Origin: CAWDMC01 sp963803295
Lineage (GTDB): Bacteria > Acidobacteriota > Terriglobia > UBA7540
Assembly: GCA_963803295.1 (NCBI GenBank)
Contig: CAWDMC010000027.1
Coordinates: 1-64,000 of the forward strand
Direction of reading: 5' to 3'
Length of the DNA stretch: 64,000 bases
Part shown: piece after piece, positions 50,204 through 58,752 of the stretch
How the letters are laid out: each line of letters starts with the position of its first letter
Position numbering within the stretch: position 1 is the stretch's first letter
Notes under the pieces: generated by a model
The model's input: only the letters and a program-made list of their open reading frames with translations
Databases searched by the model: none
Told to the model about the DNA's origin: nothing
Made by a program: the position numbers and the translations under genes

Positions 50204-51323
50204 TAGTGCTTAGTTGCAATAACACACGATATATTGTGTCGTGTTGGGCATGGCTAGGAATGCGCCCGCAATTAGTTGTGGTCCGCAAGATCGACAAGAG
50301 CTGGAACTGTTGGCCGGGAGTCGCACCGAGTCTCGGCAGATGGTGGAACGAGCCCGGATCATCCTGGGCTGTTTGGCAGGCCAGCGGGTGAAAGAGGTTG
50401 CTCGTGCTTGCCATACTCGCCCTAATACCGTGATCAAGTGGCGGCAACGTTTTGTGCAAGGCGGCTTGGCCGGGTTGCAGGATGCGAAGCGACCTGGGGC
50501 TCGACGGGTTTATGGCGAGGACTTTCGCAAGCGCGTTTTGGCCTTGTTGGAACAACCTCCGCCCTCGGGACAGGCGACTTGGGACGGTCCGGCGGTGGCG
50601 GCGGCGCTGCAGGGTTCGGTGCATGCGGTGTGGCGGGTTCTGCGCCAGCAGGGGATCTGCTTGCAGCGGCAACGCTCCTGGTGCGTCAGCACGGACAAGG
50701 CGTTCGCGGCCAAGGCGGCCGATATCGTGGGTTTGTATCTCGACCCGCCGGAGAAGGCGCTGGTGATTTGTGTCGATGAAAAACCCAGCATTCAGGCTTT
50801 GGAACGTAAGACCGGCTATGTTGAGACCGACAGCGGAAAGATCGTGCGCGCTTACAAGAGCACTTACAAGCGCCATGGCACGCTGAATCTTTTTGCGGCC
50901 TTGCAGGTGGCGACCGGACAAGTGCAGACGGCCTTCAGTGAACTCAAACGGCGGGAGCAGTTTTTGCAGTTTATGGATCAGGTGGTCGCTGAGACCGCGC
51001 CCGCACAGGAGTTGCACGTGATCCTGGACAACTACGGCACGCACAAAAAGTGTGACGCCTGGTTGGCCGCTCATCCCAACGTTCATTTCCATTTCACTCC
51101 CACCTCGGCCAGTTGGTTGAATCAGGTGGAAATCTGGTTCGGCATTTTATCGCGTAAGGCCTTGCGTGGCCTGAGCACGCAGAGCACGGCCGAACTCCGT
51201 CAGGCTATCGAAGCGTTCATCGCGGCCTATACGCAAAATGCCAAACCGTTCAAGTGGCGGAAGCGCGAGGTCAAAGGCTCGCAGCTCCGTAATACTATCG
51301 TTAATCTGCGCAACTAAGCACTA
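50204..51323 (+). mobile_element. IS630 family insertion sequence
   Basis: A 1.12-kb element with perfect 15-bp terminal inverted repeats CTAGTGCTTAGTTGC (50203-50217) and GCAACTAAGCACTAG (51310-51324). TA at 50204-50205 and 51322-51323 is the target duplication typical of the family. It interrupts the MarC-like remnant on the minus strand. Confidence 0.9.
50241..51317 (+). CDS. IS630 family DDE transposase
   Basis: A 358-residue transposase from GTG 50241 (ATG at 50250). The N-terminal HTH includes VKEVARACHTRPNTVIKWRQRFVQGGLAGLQD and EQPPPSGQATWDGPAVAAAL; the catalytic core has Asp in VICVDEKPSIQAL, Asp in LHVILDNYGTHK and Glu in SASWLNQVEIWFG. The stop codon lies inside the right terminal repeat. 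Intact, so the element may be active. Confidence 0.95.
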   Translation: MLGMARNAPAISCGPQDRQELELLAGSRTESRQMVERARIILGCLAGQRVKEVARACHTRPNTVIKWRQRFVQGGLAGLQDAKRPGARRVYGEDFRKRVLALLEQPPPSGQATWDGPAVAAALQGSVHAVWRVLRQQGICLQRQRSWCVSTDKAFAAKAADIVGLYLDPPEKALVICVDEKPSIQALERKTGYVETDSGKIVRAYKSTYKRHGTLNLFAALQVATGQVQTAFSELKRREQFLQFMDQVVAETAPAQELHVILDNYGTHKKCDAWLAAHPNVHFHFTPTSASWLNQVEIWFGILSRKALRGLSTQSTAELRQAIEAFIAAYTQNAKPFKWRKREVKGSQLRNTIVNLRN

Positions 51324-51595
51324 GAAGCAGTCCCGTAAACCGCATCATGATGCGGATCCCGGTTTCGCGCATGCCCTCGGCCAGATGCTGCGGCACGTAG
51401 TAACCGGTGGTGCCCTCCGGGCCCCTAAAACTGACATAAGATGGGGGCCATGCTTGTGTCCTTGGTGACAGCGGCAGCCGGGCCGGCCGCAGGTGCGATA
51501 GGTCTCGGAGAGAGAGCCGAAGAGGGCGCGACGGGACAGGAGGCGATGCGGCGGAGGAGGTCGTCTCGGGTTTTGAGAGTCTTCGTAATCGACAT
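51324..51595 (-). pseudogene. DUF6788-like gene with two frameshifts, running into a MarC scrap
   Basis: On the minus strand ATG 51595 opens MSITKTLKTRDDLLRRIASCP. The homology continues in the next frame (RALFGSLSETYRTCGRPGCRCHQGHKHGPH) and then in a third frame (YVSFRGPEGTTGYYVPQHLAEGMRE). Two small indels explain this. The Cys-rich CGRPGCRCHQG and the YVP motif fit DUF6788 proteins, often found next to transposons. The last residues (TGIRIMMRFTGLL, to 51324) no longer fit DUF6788 but match the end of MarC, cut by IS630 at 51323. Non-functional. Confidence 0.65.
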
Positions 51596-51743
51596 AATCG
51601 ATTATGATAATTAGCACCTTGCGGAGCTCGTGTCAAGTCCAAAATGAAGCGTTCGGACCAAATTCGCGCTATGTCCAACGCAAAAACACGGGTACAAACC
51701 GGTCATTTTTGCACCGAGAAGTAGCTAGCTATGTGGACCCGAC

Positions 51744-52219
51744 ATGCCGGAAATTGGCTTTGAAGCCATCGCTGTACTCCTACTCCTGCTCCCGGGCTTC
51801 TTATGCGCCCGGCTCGCCCAATACCTTTGTGTTAGGCACGAGCTGTCACCCTGGATACTGTTGTTCATGCGCTCCTCTACAGTTTCTTAATCTATGTAAT
51901 CTTCACCAGCTTGGCTGGACAGCTACCGGTTGCATGGCGAGTGGAGACCCTCGGGCAGACCCAACGCTATTCAGTCGAGGCACGGGCTCTTCCGTTGCTT
52001 GGACTAGCAGGAATCTCCTGTGGGCTGGCCGAAGCATTTTCGCAATCAATAATTCGCTGTCCATTCACCGGTGTCGAATCGTTCATGATGCCGCCGGGAA
52101 TCTCTCGACTTTCTTCCCGGCGAAACCCCTGCACGTCGCTTGGCGTGTGGCTCGACCCGGTCAAGACGCTTACGATGAGAGATGAAATGCACGATTCGTC
52201 AGTAAAATTCATGGGTTAA
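51744..52219 (+). pseudogene. DUF6338-like gene, frameshifted and truncated
   Basis: ATG 51744 begins MPEIGFEAIAVLLLLLPGFLCARLAQYLCVR, a membrane-anchor N-terminus like that of DUF6338 proteins. After a shift near 51857 the family text goes on one frame over: VVHALLYSFLIYVIFTSLAGQLP ... ARALPLLGLAGISCGLAE. The part after about 52040 is no longer recognisable and meets the ISL3 end at about 52199. Role of intact proteins unknown. Confidence 0.5.
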
Positions 52220-53449
52220 TTCGGGTTCGGGCAACTTGCCAAGAGCGTGATACAGCGCGAGTTCCGTAATGCGAAAGGTTCGGAAGCCATAGGATTTTCT
52301 CATGGTCACTTTGGCTTTGTTGTTCAGACCCTCGACCACCCCGCTGGAAAACTGTTTTTGCGCCTTGAAATAATTGAGGAGGAGATCACGGTGGCGGCGC
52401 AGCGTCTTGGCCATTTTCTTCATCGGTTCGATCCGGGAGCGCATCGTCTGGCGGCACCATTCGTCCAAGAACTTGCCCGCCCAGGTGGGCGAATGGTAGT
52501 CCCACAACTGCTGGAAGTCTTCTTTCAGAAGGTAGGCTCGCACGGTTTTCAGGTTGCAGCGCAGCAGATCGCGTAGGCGAAACCTCTGCGAAGGAGTGAG
52601 GTTGCTTTTACGCTTGAGGATGCACCAGCGGGATTTCTTCAATAAGGGTTCATGGCCTTGCTGCTTCAGGTGACGGGACTCGGCCGCCCGGACATCGTCC
52701 AAAGCCATGTTCATCTGGGACACGATATGGAAGCGATCCAGGATATGAAGCGCTTGCGAACATCTTTCCCGAATTACGCGCAGATAGGGCTTCCACAGAT
52801 CCGAGCAGACGAATTTGATCTGTGCCGCCAACTCCGTGCCGATCATCGTGAAGAACCCTTCGAAAGTCTCGACCGTTCGCTCCTTGCCCACCCAGAGCAA
52901 GCGGGTCAGTTGGGGATCAATCTGATAGACCAGGGTCAGATACTTGTGGCCTTTGGCATACTGGATTTCGTCCACGCCGAGGGCCGTTATCGTTCCCAGG
53001 GTGCGATGTTCCAGTCCCCAGCTGACCACGTACTCCACCGCCTGACAGACCTTCTCCCAAGAAGTGCGAAAGGCTCGGGCCGTTTCCTGCCAGGAGAGTT
53101 GGCGTGCCCAGTGGGCGAGAAACTGCATGTAGACTTTGGTAAGCTGATGCTTGCCGGTAGCCCACGGCACCTCCTCGACGACGATGCCGCAGGTTTTGCA
53201 GTTGACCCGTCGCATGCGGTAGAGCAGGAATATCAGATAGCCCCAAAAAGGAATGAACTCGAATCGCCTCTGGGGAAGGCGGTCGTAGCCGGGAGCCGAC
53301 CGGTGGCAGGCCGAGCAAAGCGCCGCCTAGCCTTTTCGGGGTCGCACCTGCACTTCCAGGGTGGTGCGCTCGGTCGGGCTGAACCGCGCCCTCTCGTAGA
53401 CAAATCCGCGAAAGTGATGACAACGGTTGAGAAGGGTAATCAAGCGCAT
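52199..53449 (-). pseudogene. ISL3 family transposase with an in-frame TAG
   Basis: From ATG 53449 the frame reads MRLITLLNRCHHFRGFVYE and VRPRKG, meets TAG at 53329-53327, and continues in the same frame: AALCSACHRSAPGYDRLPQRRFEFIPFWG, the zinc-finger CKTCGIVVEEVPWATGKHQLT, then the DDE core (ITALGVDEIQYAKGHKYLTLVYQI; SDLWKPYLRVIRERCSQALHILDRFHIV; VEGLNNKAKVTMRKSYGFR with the last Glu). About 416 codons in all, normal for ISL3. The downstream part alone (ATG 53215, 338 residues) may still be made but lacks the N-terminal finger. Inverted repeats were not found with certainty. Confidence 0.82.
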
Positions 53450-53882
53450 GGGGAAGCCAACCTCGCGGGTCAAGACTTCCACCGTAAACGATTCCGCGCC
53501 GCCCAGCCAGTCCCCTCTGGAGACGTATGGCAAGGACCTGGACGCGTGGCCACGCAGTTGGATGGGCTTTCCTCAGGACATCCCTCCGGGAGAGAAGATG
53601 GTGGCCTGTTTTCGCCCTTTTCTCAGCTATCTGATCCAACAGAACCTTTCTCGCAAGACCCTTCGCAAGCACGTTGACAATCTCTGGATGCTGGGAGGAG
53701 AAATCATTCGAGACCTCAATCAAACTCCTTCCCTCCGGAAAGTACCCCTCGAGGACCTGATCTTCGAGGTCGTGCAGGAAGGAGGGCCGCTGCTCTATCA
53801 TTCTGACTCCGAGGACCAGCAACGGTCATTTGAATCTACCTGCAGGAAGTTCTGTCGCTTCCTTGAACAGCAACGCTCTTAA
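53448..53882 (+). CDS. Conserved hypothetical protein, 5' end uncertain
   Basis: A 144-residue frame from ATG 53448 (TTG at 53427). The conserved-looking portion begins around DLDAWPRSWMGFPQDIPPGEK and includes FRPFLSYLIQQNLSRKTLRKHVDNLWMLGGEIIRDLN and GGPLLYHSDSEDQQRSFESTCRKFCRFL. The first 30 codons overlap the ISL3 transposase start on the opposite strand and have no such character, so the native start may be lost to the insertion. NLSRKTLRKHVDNLWMLGGE reminds one of short helical modules of recombinase N-termini; function not known. Confidence 0.5.
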   Translation: MGKPTSRVKTSTVNDSAPPSQSPLETYGKDLDAWPRSWMGFPQDIPPGEKMVACFRPFLSYLIQQNLSRKTLRKHVDNLWMLGGEIIRDLNQTPSLRKVPLEDLIFEVVQEGGPLLYHSDSEDQQRSFESTCRKFCRFLEQQRS

Positions 53883-54034
53883 TCAACCTCAGCTACCCAC
53901 AGATTCCGCTGAGGAAGCAAATGCACAAGATGAAGTTGCGAAACAGGTCGTGAGATAGTATTGTGCAGGTCCGGCTTCGCTCCTGAAGAGAGCCCTTCGC
54001 AGTGAGTGCGAGATCAATATTCGGGAGAGATTCA

Positions 54035-55222
54035 ATGGTCAGTAGACGGAGGATGCTCAGGCGACTGGCGGGCGTGGCAGGAGCTTCAGCGGTAATCAAT
54101 TCGCTGACCCTACCGGCTTTTGAAAAAGCGGCAGTCCCGAAGCAGATCAAGGCATTCTGCATTGACTTCAACTGGGTCCACACGAACCGGCCCGGCAGCG
54201 CCCGAGGCGCGCATTCCGTGGACGAGACCATTGTCTTCGCGCCGCCTGGATATTGGGCCGATGCCTCTCCGGAACAGCATGTGAGTTGGTACGCCGCGCT
54301 CGGAGCCAACGTCATCCAGACGTTTGCGGTTTCCTGTAACGGTTATGCCTGGTACAAAGGCGGATTTGTGCCGGCACAACCCGGGCTTAAGCACGATTTT
54401 CTGCCCGATGTCGTCAGGCTGGCCCATCAAAGAGGGATGTTGGCGATGGGCTATTTCTGCATCGGCGCCAACTCGAAGTGGGGAAAAGACCATCCTGACT
54501 TGAGTTACGGCGCTCCTTCCAATATCCACATTCCCTTCACCGATAGCTATCTGGACTACCTTGCGCGTTCCATGGCTGACGCGATGAACAAGACCGGTAT
54601 GGATGGCACCATGGTCGACTGGGTCTGGAATCCTGCCGCCAAATTGCGAGAGCAGGGCTGGCTGCCGGCAGAGCAGAGACTATTCAGCCAGTTGACTGGC
54701 GAGGCGTTCCCGGCACGCGGAGAGCCGACGTCGGCTGCCAAGTTGGAGTACGAGCGTAAGGCGATCAATCGCTGCTGGGCGCGAATCAAAGAGACCCGCG
54801 ATCGCGCCAACTCCAAGTGCATCCTGTGGCTGTCGGTGAGCAACATGGCGGACCCCACCATCCGGAACTCACCCATGCTCAAGGAGGTCGACTGGGTGAT
54901 GAACGAGTCGCCGGACCCGAAGCTCTTTGCAGAGGGGAGACGCATGGCAGGCCCACGCACACGCGTGCTGCAGAACGTGGTCGGATGGCCTACACACAAC
55001 GCTGAAGAGTTCCTGGCCGACCCGAAAAACCAGGGCATTGATCTCTACGGGTTTGCCGAGCCGAAAGATAAGTCGCTACCCCTTCCCGTTAAAGAGTATT
55101 TGGGCAAACCCGTTAGCGCGTTCACCGGGCGAGACCGGATCAGCGCCAACGACCGCAATATTGCCGCCCTGTCACGTTTCTACAAGGGATTGCCTATGGA
55201 TGCGGCCTCACCGCCAAACTGA
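54035..55222 (+). CDS. Tat-exported TIM-barrel glycoside hydrolase-like protein
   Basis: 395 residues from ATG 54035, with GGGAGAGA just upstream. The N-terminus has a Tat signal (SRRRMLRRLAGVAGASAVINSL). The rest fits a (beta/alpha)8 barrel: KAFCIDFNWVHTNRPGSARG, YAALGANVIQTFAVSCNGYAWY, AHQRGMLAMGYFCIGANSKWG and DGTMVDWVWNP (acidic residue after strand 4), CILWLSVSNMADP. It resembles uncharacterised GH-like proteins (GHL/alpha-amylase-like). It is 28 bp upstream of the GH29 gene and presumably co-transcribed. Substrate unknown. Confidence 0.75.
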   Translation: MVSRRRMLRRLAGVAGASAVINSLTLPAFEKAAVPKQIKAFCIDFNWVHTNRPGSARGAHSVDETIVFAPPGYWADASPEQHVSWYAALGANVIQTFAVSCNGYAWYKGGFVPAQPGLKHDFLPDVVRLAHQRGMLAMGYFCIGANSKWGKDHPDLSYGAPSNIHIPFTDSYLDYLARSMADAMNKTGMDGTMVDWVWNPAAKLREQGWLPAEQRLFSQLTGEAFPARGEPTSAAKLEYERKAINRCWARIKETRDRANSKCILWLSVSNMADPTIRNSPMLKEVDWVMNESPDPKLFAEGRRMAGPRTRVLQNVVGWPTHNAEEFLADPKNQGIDLYGFAEPKDKSLPLPVKEYLGKPVSAFTGRDRISANDRNIAALSRFYKGLPMDAASPPN

Positions 55223-55249
55223 TATTGAAAGAGAAGGGAGACTTTCGCC

Positions 55250-56689
55250 ATGTCTAATCGGAAATGGGGTCTTCACCGGCGTGATCTTTTCCGTCTGCTG
55301 GGAGCCGGATCCGCAGCGGCGCTTTCAGCCGGGGTCGCCGCCGGGTCTGAGGGCGTTTCTCCGCATTCGACGGCCGCCGCATCCTGGGAGAAAGTGAACG
55401 ATACCGACCCGGGCAGGAACCGGCTGTGGGAAGAGCGGATGTCCTGGTTCAACGAGGCCAAATTCGGCATGTTCATCCACTGGGGCCCGGTTTCCCTGGC
55501 TAGCGTTGAGATCTCCTGGCCGATCATGGAACCCGATGCCAAGTCGAATATCAGCCAGGAGGAATATGTCAACCTGTATAAGAGATTCAATCCTGTGCAA
55601 TACGATCCCGAAGCTTGGGTGGACTTGGCCCGGCAGGCCGGCCAGCGGTATATGGTGCTGGTCACGAAGCACCACGATGGCTTTTGCATGTTCGATACGG
55701 CTTTTTCGGATTACAAGATTACCAATACTCCCTACAAGAAGGACGTTGTGAGGATGCTGGGTGAAGCCTGCGAGCAGCGTAACATGCCCCTGGGCTACTA
55801 TTACTCGCCGCCCGACATGCACCACCCGTGCTATCGCGACACCAGCAAGCTGGCCAGTAGCAATTGGCACGGCGAGCCGGCGCGGACCGAGTGGCCGATG
55901 TATCTGAACTACATGCAACTACAGCTTCGAGAGCTGATGTGCCGGTACACCTCACCCGTTGTCTTCTGGTTCGATGGGCTGGACCACCAGGAGAAGTATG
56001 ACGGCTACTACGTCGTCCGCATGATTCGCGAGATGTCGCCCGGCACCCTAGTCAATAACCGCATCGGCGTCCCCGGCGATTTCGGCACGCCTGAGCAATT
56101 CGTCCCTGACCGAATTCCTGTGAAGGGCGTGGAAATCCAGGGTACCGACAGTTCTCAGCAAAATAGTCTTCCCACCCGCATGCCCAGCCGTGACGAACTC
56201 AAAACGTGGGAAACCTGCATGACCATCAACGAGACCTGGGCTTACAACAAGAACGACACGAAGTTCAAGTCCACCCAGCATCTCATCCGGACGTTGGTCG
56301 ATGTGGCCAGCAAAGGCGGCAATCTGCTTCTGAATGTAGGGCCCACGCCCGAGGGAACCATTCAGCCCGAGTTCCAGGAACGCCTGCGCGGGATCGGGCA
56401 GTGGCTCGCCGTCAACGGAGACTCGATCTATGGCACCACGTTCGGGCCACTGCAAAATCTGCCGTACGGGCGAACCACGACGAAAGGGGACGTGATCTAT
56501 CTGCACATCTTCGACTGGCCCAAGGACGGCAGGCTGGAGGTTCCCGATCTGAAACGGCGTGTCCTCGATGTGCGAATGCTGGATGGGGGACAGAGGCTCA
56601 AGTTCAGCCAGTCCGCTAAGTCGCTAGAGCTCGCGGCGCCGGCCCAAGCGCCTGATCCCAACGATAGCGTGGTGGTCATTTCGGGATGA
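55250..56689 (+). CDS. Alpha-L-fucosidase, GH29, Tat-exported
   Basis: Releases L-fucose with retention of configuration. The 479-residue protein has a Tat signal (HRRDLFRLLGAGSAAALSAG), then the GH29 barrel: WFNEAKFGMFIHWGPVSLAS, YMVLVTKHHDGFCMFDTAFSDY, GYYYSPPDMHH, the nucleophile Asp in VVFWFDGLD near residue 245, and WETCMTINETWAYNK, then GGNLLLNVGPTPEGTI. A C-terminal beta domain follows (IYLHIFDWPKDGRLEVP). It precedes a convergent cytochrome-TPR pair and shares a cluster with GH95-like and GH38 genes. Confidence 0.93.
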   Translation: MSNRKWGLHRRDLFRLLGAGSAAALSAGVAAGSEGVSPHSTAAASWEKVNDTDPGRNRLWEERMSWFNEAKFGMFIHWGPVSLASVEISWPIMEPDAKSNISQEEYVNLYKRFNPVQYDPEAWVDLARQAGQRYMVLVTKHHDGFCMFDTAFSDYKITNTPYKKDVVRMLGEACEQRNMPLGYYYSPPDMHHPCYRDTSKLASSNWHGEPARTEWPMYLNYMQLQLRELMCRYTSPVVFWFDGLDHQEKYDGYYVVRMIREMSPGTLVNNRIGVPGDFGTPEQFVPDRIPVKGVEIQGTDSSQQNSLPTRMPSRDELKTWETCMTINETWAYNKNDTKFKSTQHLIRTLVDVASKGGNLLLNVGPTPEGTIQPEFQERLRGIGQWLAVNGDSIYGTTFGPLQNLPYGRTTTKGDVIYLHIFDWPKDGRLEVPDLKRRVLDVRMLDGGQRLKFSQSAKSLELAAPAQAPDPNDSVVVISG

Positions 56690-56804
56690 ATCGGATCAGA
56701 GTCAGGTCAGGAGTGTTGTTTCAAAGCGTGGCGGGATCAACACGCAGATTGGCTTTGTCATTGAGCGGTAGCATACCGTTGACCGCCTCTCTAAACAAGC
56801 GCTG

Positions 56805-57317
56805 CTATTCTCGGAAACCGCCCTGCACACGGTCAAGCAGAGATCGCATCATAGAATCTTGCGGAAATACCTGTAATTCCGCCTTCATTGCCTCCCGCGC
56901 TTTGTCATGCTGCTTCGTTGATATATAACGCATGATCAGGGTCTTGTGGAGGCGGATGGAATACGGATTCAGAGTGATGCCGCGTTTCAGCAGATCAATG
57001 GCCTCATCCTGCTTGCCCTCTGTTGCAAGAAGATTGGAGAGCATCTCGTAGACGGTGGCCTCGGTATAGCCGCTCTCGATTGCCCTCGTGAGGTAATCTC
57101 GGGCGCGCTTCAACGATTCCGGCGTGTTTGTGCGGATCCCTTGCCGAGCCAACTCCGAAAGCACGAATGGATCGGACGACCCGGTTTTCGCGAACTCCGC
57201 CAGGAGCGACTCGTACGACTTCTGGTACTCCGGGTGCTGAACCACGAGTTGCGCATAGGCCTGAAGCAGAATAATCGGTGAGACAGGCTTCGGCGGGCCG
57301 CCATCATTGGCGCTCAA
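56805..57317 (-). CDS. TPR protein, possibly the separated tail of the upstream cytochrome
   Basis: 170 residues of tetratricopeptide-like helices (SPIILLQAYAQLVVQHPEYQKSYESLLAEF, RARDYLTRAIESGYTEATVYEMLSNLLATEGKQDEAIDLLKRGITLNPYS). Its TTG start (57317) overlaps the stop of the multihaem cytochrome by 14 bp in another frame. In related proteins a cytochrome c and TPR tail are often one chain; a one-base slip near 57310 could have split it, or the two are coupled cistrons. Role: protein scaffold, exact function unknown. Confidence 0.6.
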   Translation of the reverse strand: MSANDGGPPKPVSPIILLQAYAQLVVQHPEYQKSYESLLAEFAKTGSSDPFVLSELARQGIRTNTPESLKRARDYLTRAIESGYTEATVYEMLSNLLATEGKQDEAIDLLKRGITLNPYSIRLHKTLIMRYISTKQHDKAREAMKAELQVFPQDSMMRSLLDRVQGGFRE

Positions 57318-58650
57318 AGTGAACGAGATCAGGGAGCGCCGGCGTGGTCTGATGGAAGGCGGCTGCCGGCAAAGGCTCGTCAGGGCGAGCGATGATGCGG
57401 TGGTTCGTCAATGCGCTGTGCGTGATCAGCTGGAGGGCCTGCTTCGGCATGTGGCATCCGGCGCAATCATCCGCCGGTATCCGCTCCAGCCTCGACGCCA
57501 GGGGAACACTGCAACTGTGCTCGGTATGGCATCCCAGGCATTTCTGGCGATAATACGCGACCGCCTCGGCTCCTGCAGGCTGCCGGTGAGGGTCGTGGCA
57601 AGTGACGCAGGCGAGCTTGCCGGCTGTGCCTAAGTAGCACTTGCTGAGGATCATCAAGGAGTAATGCTTGAGCAGCGGCGAGTTGGCACTCCGGGCTGGC
57701 GTCAGAGGAATGGAGAACACGGCGATGGTGCGGTCAAGCGGTGTTCCAGGCCGGAAGTCCAGTTCATTTTTGCCCGGTTGCGGAATCCGCAGGTCGCCCC
57801 CCTCGTGGCAGTCCATGCAGATGTTATCCGCGAGCCAAAGGGGAAGCTTGGCGGGATTCACGATGGTGGTATCGCTCAGTCCCTTCCAAGGCCCAGCCTT
57901 GCGGCGCTCCTCCACGTGCAAACCACCAGGCCCGTGACAGTTTTCGCATCCAATCGCAAGCTCCTCAAAGGGCGGATCCTCAAAGGCATCGTCCCGGCCG
58001 GGAACGGGGCGGCTCCGTCCGCTATGGCAGAAGATGCATCCGGTCAGGATGGGACGGGTGAAGCCATAGTCCGCAAATTGGAAGCCGGGGGAAAGTTCCC
58101 ACCGCTCGCCTTTGACGTAGTAGGAGAGGGGCGCTTCAAACAGGTACGGCCCGCGCCGAACGATATAGCCAAACCCATTCTCACCCGCGCCGATAATGTA
58201 GTCGATTTTGCGAGTGTCTCTGAAAACCTCGCGTCCGTCCGAGGCTTGTTGATACTCGCTCTGATAGAGATCGGACCCTCCGGCGGACACCTCGAAGTAT
58301 CGATCCAAGTTCTTATCGTGTACCGTGCCTGGCATCGGCATCGATCCCACGTCCGGCCGGTTAGCCGGCAACGACATGGATCGTCCCATATCGGTCTTGG
58401 CGAAGCTCTGGCTGATATCGAGGTGACACTGGGCGCAGGCCTGGGATCCAACGTAAGCCACGCCGGGTCGCGTGTTCCGGAAGTCCGTCGTGGAGCGAGG
58501 CGCCTTAGCGCTTGGCGCCCGCTGCGCGAATAACCTTCCAGTTAGCGAACCACCCCAACTGCCTAACACGGCCAGAACGATGCCCGCCTGCAAAAAAGCG
58601 AGCTTGGAGGAGGCACGCGCGGGAAGCCTGAGTCCCTTCTTCAGTCCCAA
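57304..58650 (-). CDS. Multihaem (seven CxxCH) cytochrome c-family protein
   Basis: 448 residues with an N-terminal signal/anchor (LAFLQAGIVLAVLGSWGGSL). Haem motifs in order: CAQCH, CIFCH, CENCH, CMDCH, CVTCH, CLGCH, CAGCH. Between them are the segments VGSQACAQCHLDISQSFAKTDMGRSM and LAIGCENCHGPGGLHVEERR, characteristic of cytochrome c554-like / doubled-CXXCH proteins found with TPR repeats. Probably an exported electron carrier or oxidoreductase; partner unknown. It is followed by an overlapping TPR gene and lies between glycosidase genes. Confidence 0.85.
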   Translation of the reverse strand: MGLKKGLRLPARASSKLAFLQAGIVLAVLGSWGGSLTGRLFAQRAPSAKAPRSTTDFRNTRPGVAYVGSQACAQCHLDISQSFAKTDMGRSMSLPANRPDVGSMPMPGTVHDKNLDRYFEVSAGGSDLYQSEYQQASDGREVFRDTRKIDYIIGAGENGFGYIVRRGPYLFEAPLSYYVKGERWELSPGFQFADYGFTRPILTGCIFCHSGRSRPVPGRDDAFEDPPFEELAIGCENCHGPGGLHVEERRKAGPWKGLSDTTIVNPAKLPLWLADNICMDCHEGGDLRIPQPGKNELDFRPGTPLDRTIAVFSIPLTPARSANSPLLKHYSLMILSKCYLGTAGKLACVTCHDPHRQPAGAEAVAYYRQKCLGCHTEHSCSVPLASRLERIPADDCAGCHMPKQALQLITHSALTNHRIIARPDEPLPAAAFHQTTPALPDLVHFERQ

Positions 58651-58752
58651 AGAGAAACCCTCGGTCGTAAACCCATGGCCTCAACAGATTCTCCATTGTC
58701 ACCGAAATAGGCTCAGCCGCCAAGAAGGTTTGGGCGCAGCCGGGGGTACTCG

